Below, piece by piece: positions 24,954 to 32,500 of a stretch of 64,000 nt of DNA. The translations under genes were made by a program, and so were the position numbers. Numbering within the stretch: position 1 is the first letter of the stretch; each line of letters opens with the position of its first letter. The stretch lies in NCBI RefSeq assembly GCF_022810405.1, contig NZ_JALGQE010000009.1, forward strand, positions 185,569-249,568. Reading direction: 5' to 3'. The notes under the pieces were generated by a model that searched no databases, was not told the DNA's origin, and saw only the letters and a program-made list of their open reading frames with translations. Source of the DNA: Rhodococcus sp. ARC_M5. Lineage in GTDB: Bacteria; Actinomycetota; Actinomycetes; Mycobacteriales; Mycobacteriaceae.

Positions 24954-27116
24954 ATGGCGTTTGCATCCGAACATCCCGTTGTCGCGCACTCCGAACACCG
25001 ACCGGTGGGCGCAATCGAGCGCACCGGTCCGGCATTCGAGGTCGTCAGCGAACACACGCCGGCCGGTGATCAGCCGACCGCCATCGCCGAGCTCGAACGG
25101 CGGATCAAGGCAGACGAGAAAGACGTCGTACTGCTCGGTGCCACCGGTACCGGCAAATCGGCCACCACTGCCTGGCTCATCGAGAAGCTGCAGCGCCCCA
25201 CTCTGGTGATGGCACCGAACAAGACGTTGGCGGCGCAGTTGGCGAACGAGCTGCGAGACATGTTGCCCAACAACGCAGTCGAGTACTTCGTCTCGTACTA
25301 CGACTACTACCAGCCCGAGGCGTACATCGCCCAGACCGATACCTACATCGAGAAGGACTCGTCCATCAACGACGATGTCGAGCGTCTGCGGCACTCGGCG
25401 ACGGCATCTCTGCTCTCGCGACGTGACGTGGTCGTGGTGGCGTCGGTGTCCTGCATCTACGGTCTCGGTACCCCGCAGTCGTACGTCGATCGGTCGATCG
25501 AGCTCGAGGTCAACGTCGAAGTGCAGCGTGACGCACTGCTCAGGCTGCTGGTGGACGTGCAGTACACCCGCAACGACATGGCCTTCACCCGCGGATCGTT
25601 CCGGGTTCGCGGTGACACCGTCGAGATCATTCCGTCCTACGAGGAACTGGCGATTCGCATCGAGTTCTTCGGCGACGAGATCGAGGCGCTGTACTACCTC
25701 CATCCGCTCACCGGCGACATCGTTCGGCAGGTGGATTCGGTGCGCATCTTCCCGGCCACGCACTACGTTGCCGGTCCGGAGCGCATGGAACGAGCCGTCA
25801 AGGACATCGAAGCCGAACTCGAAGGTCGGCTCTCCGAGCTGGAGGGCAAAGGCAAGCTGCTAGAGGCGCAGCGGCTACGGATGCGGACGCAATACGACCT
25901 GGAAATGATCAAGCAGGTCGGGTTCTGCTCGGGTATCGAGAACTACTCGCGGCATATCGACGGCCGCGGTGCAGGTACTGCGCCCGCCACGTTGATCGAC
26001 TACTTTCCCGAGGACTTTCTGCTCGTCATCGACGAGTCTCATGTGACGGTGCCGCAGATCGGGGCCATGTACGAGGGCGACATGTCGCGTAAGCGCAACC
26101 TCGTCGACTTCGGCTTTCGTCTGCCGTCCGCGACCGACAACCGACCGTTGACGTGGGAGGAATTCACCCAGCGAATCGGTCAGACGGTCTACCTCTCGGC
26201 AACACCGGGAAAGTACGAGCTGGGCCAGACCGGGGGTGAGTTCGTCGAGCAGGTGATCCGTCCGACCGGGCTCGTCGATCCCCAGGTCGTCATCAAACCG
26301 ACCAAGGGCCAGATCGACGACCTGGTCCATCAGATCCGAGAACGCGCGGAGAAGGACGAGCGTGTGCTGGTAACCACGCTGACGAAGAAGATGTCGGAGG
26401 ATCTGACCGACTATCTGCTCGAACTGGGTATTCGTGTCCGCTACCTGCACTCCGACATCGACACGCTGCGCCGCGTCGAACTGCTTCGGCAACTTCGGCT
26501 GGGGGAGTACGACGTGCTGGTGGGCATCAACCTGCTCCGTGAGGGTCTCGACCTGCCCGAGGTCTCGTTGGTGGCGATTCTCGACGCCGACAAGGAAGGC
26601 TTCCTCCGTAGCGGTACCAGCCTCATCCAGACCATCGGCCGTGCCGCGCGAAACGTGTCCGGCGAGGTGCACATGTACGCCGACAAGATGACCGACTCCA
26701 TGACCTATGCGATCGAGGAAACCGAGCGTCGGCGTGAGAAGCAGATCGCGTACAACAAGGAGAGAGGCGTCGATCCTCAGCCGCTGCGCAAGAAGATCGC
26801 CGACATCCTCGACCAGGTGTACCAGGAAGCCGAGGACACCGAGTCCGTCGTCGAGATCGGTGGGTCCGGTCGAAACGCGAGCCGTGGGCGGCGAGCGCAA
26901 GGCGAGGCGGGCAGATCCGTCAGCACCGGGGTGTACGAGGGGCAGGACGTGTCGTCGATGCCGCGCGCCGAGCTGGCCGATCTGATCAAGAACATGACCG
27001 ACCAGATGATGAACGCGGCACGCGAGTTGAAGTTCGAGCTCGCGGGCCGACTGCGCGACGAGATCCAGGATCTGAAGAAGGAACTGCGCGGAATGGACGC
27101 GGCCGGCCTCAAATAG
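24954..27116 (+). CDS. uvrB: Excinuclease ABC subunit B
   Basis: Damage-verifying helicase-like subunit of nucleotide excision repair, loaded by UvrA and joined by UvrC. The 720 residues show the Q-like [15 protein letters not shown], Walker [13 protein letters not shown], the DNA-inserting beta-hairpin [15 protein letters not shown], Walker B VIDESHV, motif [11 protein letters not shown] and the C-terminal UVR motif '[32 protein letters not shown]', which binds UvrC. A GC-rich hairpin (GCAGGCT/AGCCTGC) begins right after the TAG stop. uvrA lies 10 kb downstream in the same direction. Confidence 0.97.
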   Translation: MAFASEHPVVAHSEHRPVGAIERTGPAFEVVSEHTPAGDQPTAIAELERRIKADEKDVVLLGATGTGKSATTAWLIEKLQRPTLVMAPNKTLAAQLANELRDMLPNNAVEYFVSYYDYYQPEAYIAQTDTYIEKDSSINDDVERLRHSATASLLSRRDVVVVASVSCIYGLGTPQSYVDRSIELEVNVEVQRDALLRLLVDVQYTRNDMAFTRGSFRVRGDTVEIIPSYEELAIRIEFFGDEIEALYYLHPLTGDIVRQVDSVRIFPATHYVAGPERMERAVKDIEAELEGRLSELEGKGKLLEAQRLRMRTQYDLEMIKQVGFCSGIENYSRHIDGRGAGTAPATLIDYFPEDFLLVIDESHVTVPQIGAMYEGDMSRKRNLVDFGFRLPSATDNRPLTWEEFTQRIGQTVYLSATPGKYELGQTGGEFVEQVIRPTGLVDPQVVIKPTKGQIDDLVHQIRERAEKDERVLVTTLTKKMSEDLTDYLLELGIRVRYLHSDIDTLRRVELLRQLRLGEYDVLVGINLLREGLDLPEVSLVAILDADKEGFLRSGTSLIQTIGRAARNVSGEVHMYADKMTDSMTYAIEETERRREKQIAYNKERGVDPQPLRKKIADILDQVYQEAEDTESVVEIGGSGRNASRGRRAQGEAGRSVSTGVYEGQDVSSMPRAELADLIKNMTDQMMNAARELKFELAGRLRDEIQDLKKELRGMDAAGLK

Positions 27117-27117
27117 G

Positions 27118-27189
27118 GCAGGCTGGAGGCGCGCGAGTGAAGCCTGCGGAATGAGCCGGAGACGCGAGTGGAGCCTGCGGAATGAGCCG
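27118..27189 (+). repeat. Two tandem copies of a short GAGTGRAGCCTGCGG repeat after uvrB
   Basis: Copy 1 (27132-27158) and copy 2 (27163-27189) match at 26 of 27 positions and recur with a 31-base period. The core is GAGTG(A/G)AGCCTGCGG. With the bases just before it, copy 1 forms a stem GCAGGCT/AGCCTGC (27118-27124 with 27141-27147), which may act as the uvrB terminator. The same core appears at 43424-43491 and 59511-59524. Confidence 0.7.
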
Positions 27190-27213
27190 AAATGGTTCGG
27201 ATACGGTTCAACG

Positions 27214-28080
27214 ATGGACGCAACCACCGCCGGCCGCACCTCTCGCGCTCTCGAACTGATTCACTCGATGACCTATTTCCTTCCGGAGACGCAGGACGCT
27301 CTGGTCGCGGCTGGGTTGCCGCCGCGGGCCTGCTATTTCGCGGGCCGGGCGGCACCTCTGGGGCGGGTCGGCGCAGGTGTCGTCACAGCCACGTTCTACA
27401 ACTTCAACCGGGAATTGGTGGCGCCGCTCGTCCCCGCCGCCTGGGACATCGCCTCGCCCGACGAGATCATGGCCATCCGATACGCCACTCTCGATGTCGC
27501 CTTCGGTCGACTGCTCGGCCCCGACGTTCTGACGTCCGCGGATATGGCCGAGGCCGCAGACCTGGCGTCGATCGCGGCCCGTGGAATTCCCGGTGACGAC
27601 GGTAGACCGCTGTACGCCGCGTATGCCGAGCTCGACTGGCCCACAGCTCCGCACCTCGTGCTGTGGCACGCCCTGACGCTGATTCGCGAGTACCGGGGCG
27701 ACGGTCACATTGCGGCGCTGCAAACGGCGGGCTTGAACGGTCTCGAGGCCCTCATCACCCATACTGCCACCGGCTACGGCTTCGAGAAGGAGTTCGCGCG
27801 CAAGCGTCGTGGATGGTCGACGGAGCAATGGGACGCAGCGGTCGGATCTCTGGCCGACCGCGAGCTGCTCTCGTCCGACGAAGCGTTGACTCGAGACGGC
27901 AAGGATCTGCGCACGTTGGTGGAGGACATCACCAACGACCTTGCCGTTGCGCCGTGGGCCGCCCTCGGCGAGGACGGTGCCGCTCGGCTGGTCTCGCTCG
28001 CGACGCCGTGGCGCGAAACGATCGTCGGCCAGGGCACCATTCCCGAGGGCGTCTTCGGACCAGCGATCAAAAAGAAGTAG
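27214..28080 (+). CDS. SCO6745-family protein (HTH-like, unknown function)
   Basis: A 288-residue actinobacterial protein of the SCO6745 family. It is mostly helical, with typical segments 'SMTYFLPETQDALVAAGL', 'YFAGRAAPLGRVGAGVVTATFYNFN' and the C-terminal winged-helix-like 'RRGWSTEQWDAAVGSLADRELLSSDEALTRDGKDLRTLVEDITNDLA'. No enzyme motif is seen; the family's role is unknown. ATG 27214 is chosen because TACGGT (27202-27207), a TAnnnT -10, ends 6 bases upstream and the region before it is the short repeat. It is convergent with the ABC permease gene, with 6 bases between the two stop codons and no terminator. Confidence 0.75.
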   Translation: MDATTAGRTSRALELIHSMTYFLPETQDALVAAGLPPRACYFAGRAAPLGRVGAGVVTATFYNFNRELVAPLVPAAWDIASPDEIMAIRYATLDVAFGRLLGPDVLTSADMAEAADLASIAARGIPGDDGRPLYAAYAELDWPTAPHLVLWHALTLIREYRGDGHIAALQTAGLNGLEALITHTATGYGFEKEFARKRRGWSTEQWDAAVGSLADRELLSSDEALTRDGKDLRTLVEDITNDLAVAPWAALGEDGAARLVSLATPWRETIVGQGTIPEGVFGPAIKKK

Positions 28081-28086
28081 TCCGTC

Positions 28087-28944
28087 TCAGCTGGTGATGT
28101 CCTTGGTGCCGAAACGTCGCCACGCGATCAGCCCGAACAGAGCCGCGTATGCGATGGCCGAGAACGAGCCGACCACCATGTCGTTCCAGTCGATGCTCGT
28201 GCCGAATGCGTCGATCCACGAATTGGCGTAGTGCCCGGGTAGGTAGTTGCGCAGTGATCCGAGTGCGGTGATCTGATCGAGAATCTGCATCAGAATCGAC
28301 GTCATCACCGCGCCGCCGACGGCCCCGAGAGGGGCGTCGGTGAGCACCGACAGCAGCATCGCCAGGCCGGCCACCCAGAGCAGGTTGATGCCGATGTACG
28401 CGACCGCGATCAGTAGCCGCACCAGCGAGGTTCCGTACGACAGTCCCTCACCCAGCGGGGTGATGAGCGACTCCGCGCCGTACATCACGGTGCCGATCAA
28501 CAGCGACACCCCGACGAGCACCACGATCGCAGCACTGGACAGGGTGGCCGACACCAAGGCCTTCTGCGTCAGCAGTCGACTCCGGGGCACGGGAATGGCC
28601 AGCAGGTATCGCAGGCTCGACCACGAAGCTTCGCTTGCCACCGAGTCGCCGAAGAACAGGGCCACCACCACGATCAGCAGAAATCCCACGGACATGAACA
28701 GAGCGAAGACGGTGAAGTTCATGCCTCCGCGAGTGCCGAGCTCGATGAGCCCATCGGCATCGGAGTCCGCACTCGAGCTACCGACGGTGAAGGCGATGGC
28801 CAGGATCACCGGAAGTAGGGCCAGGAAGCCGATGGCCAGCTGAGTGCGGCGACGTCCCAGTTGCCTGCGCAACTCGGTACGGAACGGCAAGGTGCTGCCG
28901 CCGGTGTACCCGGCAGCGCGCCCGTCTGCGTGTGTGGTGCTCAT
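28087..28944 (-). CDS. ABC-2 type transporter permease
   Basis: A 285-residue membrane protein with six predicted helices. The first follows an Arg-rich N-terminus (LRRQLGRRRTQLAIGFLALLPVILAIAF). 'GDSVASEASWSSLRYLLAIPVPRSRLLTQKA' is the ABC-2 family cytoplasmic loop that couples to the ATPase. It partners the ATPase-hydrolase fusion encoded directly upstream, whose TGA overlaps this ATG by 4 bases (ATGA). Together they should form an exporter; the cargo is unknown. Confidence 0.88.
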   Translation of the reverse strand: MSTTHADGRAAGYTGGSTLPFRTELRRQLGRRRTQLAIGFLALLPVILAIAFTVGSSSADSDADGLIELGTRGGMNFTVFALFMSVGFLLIVVVALFFGDSVASEASWSSLRYLLAIPVPRSRLLTQKALVSATLSSAAIVVLVGVSLLIGTVMYGAESLITPLGEGLSYGTSLVRLLIAVAYIGINLLWVAGLAMLLSVLTDAPLGAVGGAVMTSILMQILDQITALGSLRNYLPGHYANSWIDAFGTSIDWNDMVVGSFSAIAYAALFGLIAWRRFGTKDITS

Positions 28945-31796
28945 GAGCGATCCTTGCTGGTGTCGGACCCTGGGTTGTCCCGGTGGACGAGGTCGAGGAA
29001 CACGTCTTCGAGGCGCGTCGATTGCGAGAATCCGCGCACCGAAATCCCTGCGGTGACCAGCTCTCTGATCACGACGGCGGAGTCGGCGTCGGTCAGGTCG
29101 ACGGTCACCGTGCCGTCGTCGACGATCACTGCACCGTCGTGGCCGGAGGCACCGAGCACGGACTGCGCGCGCGTGGCGTCGTCGACCCTGATCTCCGTCT
29201 GTCCGCCGGCCGCGGTCAGTTCGCGGACCGTGCCGGAACTGATCACCGATCCGCGATTCATGACGACCACATGGGTGCAGGTCTGCTCCACTTCGGCGAG
29301 CAGATGGCTCGACACCAACACGGTTCGTCCGGTCTTCGCGTAGTTGATCAGCACGTCACGCATCGTCCTGATCTGCGGTGGGTCGAGTCCGTTGGTCGGT
29401 TCGTCGAGGACCATCAGATCCGGCAGCCCCAGCATGGCCTGGGCGATCGCCAGCCGCTGCCGCATCCCCTGGCTGTACGACTTGACCTTGCGTTCGATCG
29501 CGGTGCCGAGGTCGGCGATCTCGAGGGCTTCCTCGAGGTGGGCGTCCTCGATCGGACGACCGGTCGCTTCCCAGTACAGCCGCAGGTTCTGCGTTCCGGT
29601 CAGGTGCGGCAGGAAGCCGGATCCTTCGACGAACGAGCCCAACCTGGACAGCACCGGGGCGCCGGGCGTCACCTTGTGGCCGAAGACTCGAATGTCGCCG
29701 CCGGTGGGAGTGATCAGGCCCATCAACATCCGCAGGGTGGTGGTCTTTCCTGCGCCGTTGGGACCGAGGAGACCCAGAACCTGGCCCTGCTTCACCTCGA
29801 AGCTCACGCCGTCGACGGCGCGGAAGCCGTTCGAGTACGTCTTGGCCAGATCGGTGATCACCAGCGGAGTGTCGACGAGGTCCTCGTCCACTTCGGCGAC
29901 TGCGCGACGTCTGGTTCGCACCACTCCGGCCACGATCGCACCCGCGACCGCGAGCAGGACGACTCCGATGCCGATCAGCGGTGCCACCGGGACCGTGCTG
30001 TTCGCACTCGCCACGGCGGCGACGGTCGGCAATGCGATGGTGTTGTCGGTCATGGCGACGCTGAACTGTGCGGGTTCGAGCGGAACGGCGTAGGCCTGAT
30101 CGGTGGTGGAGATACTCAGCTCGAGGCGATGACCCTGCTGGACGGTGTAGCTGATGCCAGGCAGCGCAACGGTGACGTCGACGGGGTCGATGCCCTCGGT
30201 GGCCGGCAGGCGGATCGCCGAGACCGCACCACCCGGAAGTGTTCTCGTGCCGTTCGGCGCGACGTCGTAGAGTTTCGCGAACAGAACGGCTTGATCGGGT
30301 GCGGCCAGAGACGCCACGCGCAGGTTCACTCGCGGGGCACCGGTGATCGTCACGGACGTATCGACGGGGTCGCTGGTGAACGTTGCCGACTGGCCCGGCA
30401 GGTCCGCAGTCAGGGCTGCTCCGGCCCCGGTCGATCCGAGAGTCGAGAGCACCGAGCCCAAACCGGGTACCGACGAGATCGCCGACGGTGACGCTCCGGG
30501 TGGACGAATGATCGACTGGTTCTCCGCTGTGGGTGCGAACGTCACCGACCTGGTTTCCGTGGTGTCGGATGCAGGGGTCAGTCCTGGGTAGGCGGGAGCT
30601 GTCATTCGGCGGTCGCGGTCTCCGCCGCGCTCGTCGGCTGCCCGCTGAGTGGAGTACACGAACGGCTCGGTACCGGTGTCGGTCTCTGCGTCCGTGTCAC
30701 GCAACGTCGTGTCGAAGAAGTCTGCGATGGCTCGATCGCTCGTGTCGTCGGTTCCGCCTGCGTCGTGGCCGCCGTCGAACCACCGCACGGTGACGTTCCC
30801 ACCGGCCGCCGCGATCTGACGCGCCGTCGCGTCGGCCTGATCCAGGCCGAAGAGAGTGTCCTGAGAGCCCTGGACCAGAAGAGTCGGTGCAGTGATGTTC
30901 GACGCCACCGCGACCGGCGAGTGGGCAGTCAGCAGATCGAGCAGCTGTTGGCTGGGGATTCCGGTCACGGCGGATTGGGCGTAGGCGTCGCAGAACTCGG
31001 GTGCGAACCTTCCGCACGCCGACGTGCCGACGTCGGCGCTGGACTCGCCGTCGCCGTCGCCCTCGCCGCCGGGCACTGCACTCGATGCGCCGACGCCGAA
31101 GAACACTCCGGCCCAGCCGCGCTTGAGTACGCCGGGGCCGCCGTACTCGGCGGCTGCAGGAGAAGCGATGTCGCCGAGGGCTTCTCGGCCCTCGGCGGAG
31201 GTGACCCCGAAGTTGGGGAACAGCGCCTGACCCAGGTCGTTCCAGGTGATCGCTGCGGCTATCGAATCGATCCTGGGATCGGTACCACCGGCGCTCAATG
31301 CCAGTGCGCCGCCGTACGATCCGCCGGCGACGCCGATGTGGGGGTCGCCGGGAGCGTCGAGTTCCACCTCCGGTTGTTCGGCGAGCCAGTCGATGAGTCC
31401 GCGCGCGTCGGCGACCTCGCGATCGGGGTCGTTGATCGAGATCGAACCCGTGCTGTCGCCGAACCCGCGTGCGCTGTACGCGAGGACGGTGTATCCGCGT
31501 GCCGCGAGGTCGCGTGCCTCACCGTCGACCGAGTCCTTGCTGCCGCCGAAGCCGTGGGCGAGCAGCACAGTCGGCGCTGGTGTGACAGCAGGTGTGTAGA
31601 GCCGTGCGTCGATGTCGACGGTGCCCGTCGACCCGGGGCTGTCCGGTAGCGTGATGCGCGCATCACGCGTGGAAGTGTCGGCGCTCGAATCCTGGGGGAG
31701 GACTACGAATGCGAGAGCGGCTACCGCCAGAACTGCGATCACGGCGGCACCGACGGTCATGGCCCGTCTCGACAGTGGCGGGCGGGGAATCGGCAT
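28941..31796 (-). CDS. Extracellular serine hydrolase fused to an ABC transporter ATPase
   Basis: A 951-residue two-part protein. After helix 1 (residues ~14-33), residues ~45-370 form a CocE/X-Pro-peptidase-like alpha/beta hydrolase: HGFGGSKDS, nucleophile Ser160 in GGSYGG, Asp313 in GSQDTLFG, His344 in DGGHDAGG. Residues ~415-590 resemble the family's C-terminal jelly-roll domain. Helix 2 (605-626) and an Arg-rich stop lead to a full ABC ATPase: Walker A GPNGAGKTTT (678-), signature YSQGM (774-), Walker B LMVLDEP (794-), H-loop His831. By the positive-inside rule the hydrolase is outside and the ATPase inside. ATG 31796 is preferred to an upstream TTG, because TACATT, a -10, ends 7 bases before it. 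Confidence 0.87.
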   Translation of the reverse strand: MPIPRPPLSRRAMTVGAAVIAVLAVAALAFVVLPQDSSADTSTRDARITLPDSPGSTGTVDIDARLYTPAVTPAPTVLLAHGFGGSKDSVDGEARDLAARGYTVLAYSARGFGDSTGSISINDPDREVADARGLIDWLAEQPEVELDAPGDPHIGVAGGSYGGALALSAGGTDPRIDSIAAAITWNDLGQALFPNFGVTSAEGREALGDIASPAAAEYGGPGVLKRGWAGVFFGVGASSAVPGGEGDGDGESSADVGTSACGRFAPEFCDAYAQSAVTGIPSQQLLDLLTAHSPVAVASNITAPTLLVQGSQDTLFGLDQADATARQIAAAGGNVTVRWFDGGHDAGGTDDTSDRAIADFFDTTLRDTDAETDTGTEPFVYSTQRAADERGGDRDRRMTAPAYPGLTPASDTTETRSVTFAPTAENQSIIRPPGASPSAISSVPGLGSVLSTLGSTGAGAALTADLPGQSATFTSDPVDTSVTITGAPRVNLRVASLAAPDQAVLFAKLYDVAPNGTRTLPGGAVSAIRLPATEGIDPVDVTVALPGISYTVQQGHRLELSISTTDQAYAVPLEPAQFSVAMTDNTIALPTVAAVASANSTVPVAPLIGIGVVLLAVAGAIVAGVVRTRRRAVAEVDEDLVDTPLVITDLAKTYSNGFRAVDGVSFEVKQGQVLGLLGPNGAGKTTTLRMLMGLITPTGGDIRVFGHKVTPGAPVLSRLGSFVEGSGFLPHLTGTQNLRLYWEATGRPIEDAHLEEALEIADLGTAIERKVKSYSQGMRQRLAIAQAMLGLPDLMVLDEPTNGLDPPQIRTMRDVLINYAKTGRTVLVSSHLLAEVEQTCTHVVVMNRGSVISSGTVRELTAAGGQTEIRVDDATRAQSVLGASGHDGAVIVDDGTVTVDLTDADSAVVIRELVTAGISVRGFSQSTRLEDVFLDLVHRDNPGSDTSKDRS

Positions 31797-31942
31797 GGAA
31801 ACCAATGTATGTGAGTGGCGCGGATCGTGTTGTTCCCCAAGTTCACGTGCCGATCGGCCGGTTCCGGCTAATGTCAGCGCATCAGTCCCCGGACCACGTC
31901 TTTCGGTCCTGTGACTTGCACCAATCGAGTTCGACCAGAAGT

Positions 31943-31960
31943 GTCACATCTGTGTGTGAC
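31943..31960. promoter_or_regulatory. Inverted repeat upstream of the universal stress protein gene
   Basis: GTCACA (31943-31948) and TGTGAC (31955-31960) flank a 6-base spacer 18 bases before the usp start codon. The half-site order is the reverse of a CRP/FNR site (TGTGA-N6-TCACA), so it is a candidate operator of unknown owner rather than a CRP box. Confidence 0.3.
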
Positions 31961-31978
31961 CGACAAATGGAGGAATGA

Positions 31979-32431
31979 ATGAGCGCCTACCGCACCGTCG
32001 TCGTCGGGACCGATGGCTCCGAATCGTCACTGCGGGCAGTGGAGAAGGCCGCGGCTCTGGCGGGAGACGCCGAAGCCACCCTGGTGATCGCTTGCGCGTA
32101 CTACCCGGCCGATCCGAAGGACACGTCCGCTGCCGCCGACGCATTGCGTGAGGACGCCTACCAGATCACCGGATCGGCCCCGACGCGTGAGATTCTGCGC
32201 ACTGCGCGTGAACACGCCACCAAGGCCGGTGCGAAGAACATCGAGGAGAAGGCGATCGTCGGTGCCCCCGTCGAGTCGCTGCTGGCACTCGTGGACGAGG
32301 TGAAGGGCGATCTGCTCGTCGTCGGCAACCGCGGTCTGAACTCGTTGACCGGTCGCCTGTTGGGTTCGGTTCCGTCGGACGCCGCTCGCAAGTCCACCTG
32401 CGATGTTCTGATCGTGCACACCGTCCGCTGA
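31979..32431 (+). CDS. Universal stress protein, Rv1636 (cAMP-binding USP) type
   Basis: A 150-residue UspA-fold protein with the start MSAYRTVVVGTDGSESSLRAV and the nucleotide-binding stretch VVGNRGLNSLTGRLLGSVPS (G-x2-G-x9-G pattern). It resembles M. tuberculosis Rv1636, a USP reported to bind cAMP in preference to ATP, and occupies the matching place between uvrB and uvrA (from memory). GGAGG lies 5 bases before ATG 31979. It is divergent from the hydrolase-ABC gene and followed by a strong terminator. Confidence 0.9.
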   Translation: MSAYRTVVVGTDGSESSLRAVEKAAALAGDAEATLVIACAYYPADPKDTSAAADALREDAYQITGSAPTREILRTAREHATKAGAKNIEEKAIVGAPVESLLALVDEVKGDLLVVGNRGLNSLTGRLLGSVPSDAARKSTCDVLIVHTVR

Positions 32432-32447
32432 TCCAACCCCCACTCGG

Positions 32448-32486
32448 CAACGGCCCGCTCCATGGGATCGACGGAGCGGGCCGTTG
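32448..32486. terminator. Bidirectional hairpin terminator between usp and helR
   Basis: A perfect 14-base-pair stem, CAACGGCCCGCTCC (32448-32461) with its complement at 32473-32486, and an 11-base loop. It separates two convergent genes. Confidence 0.8.
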
Positions 32487-32500
32487 GCATGTGCGGTTCT

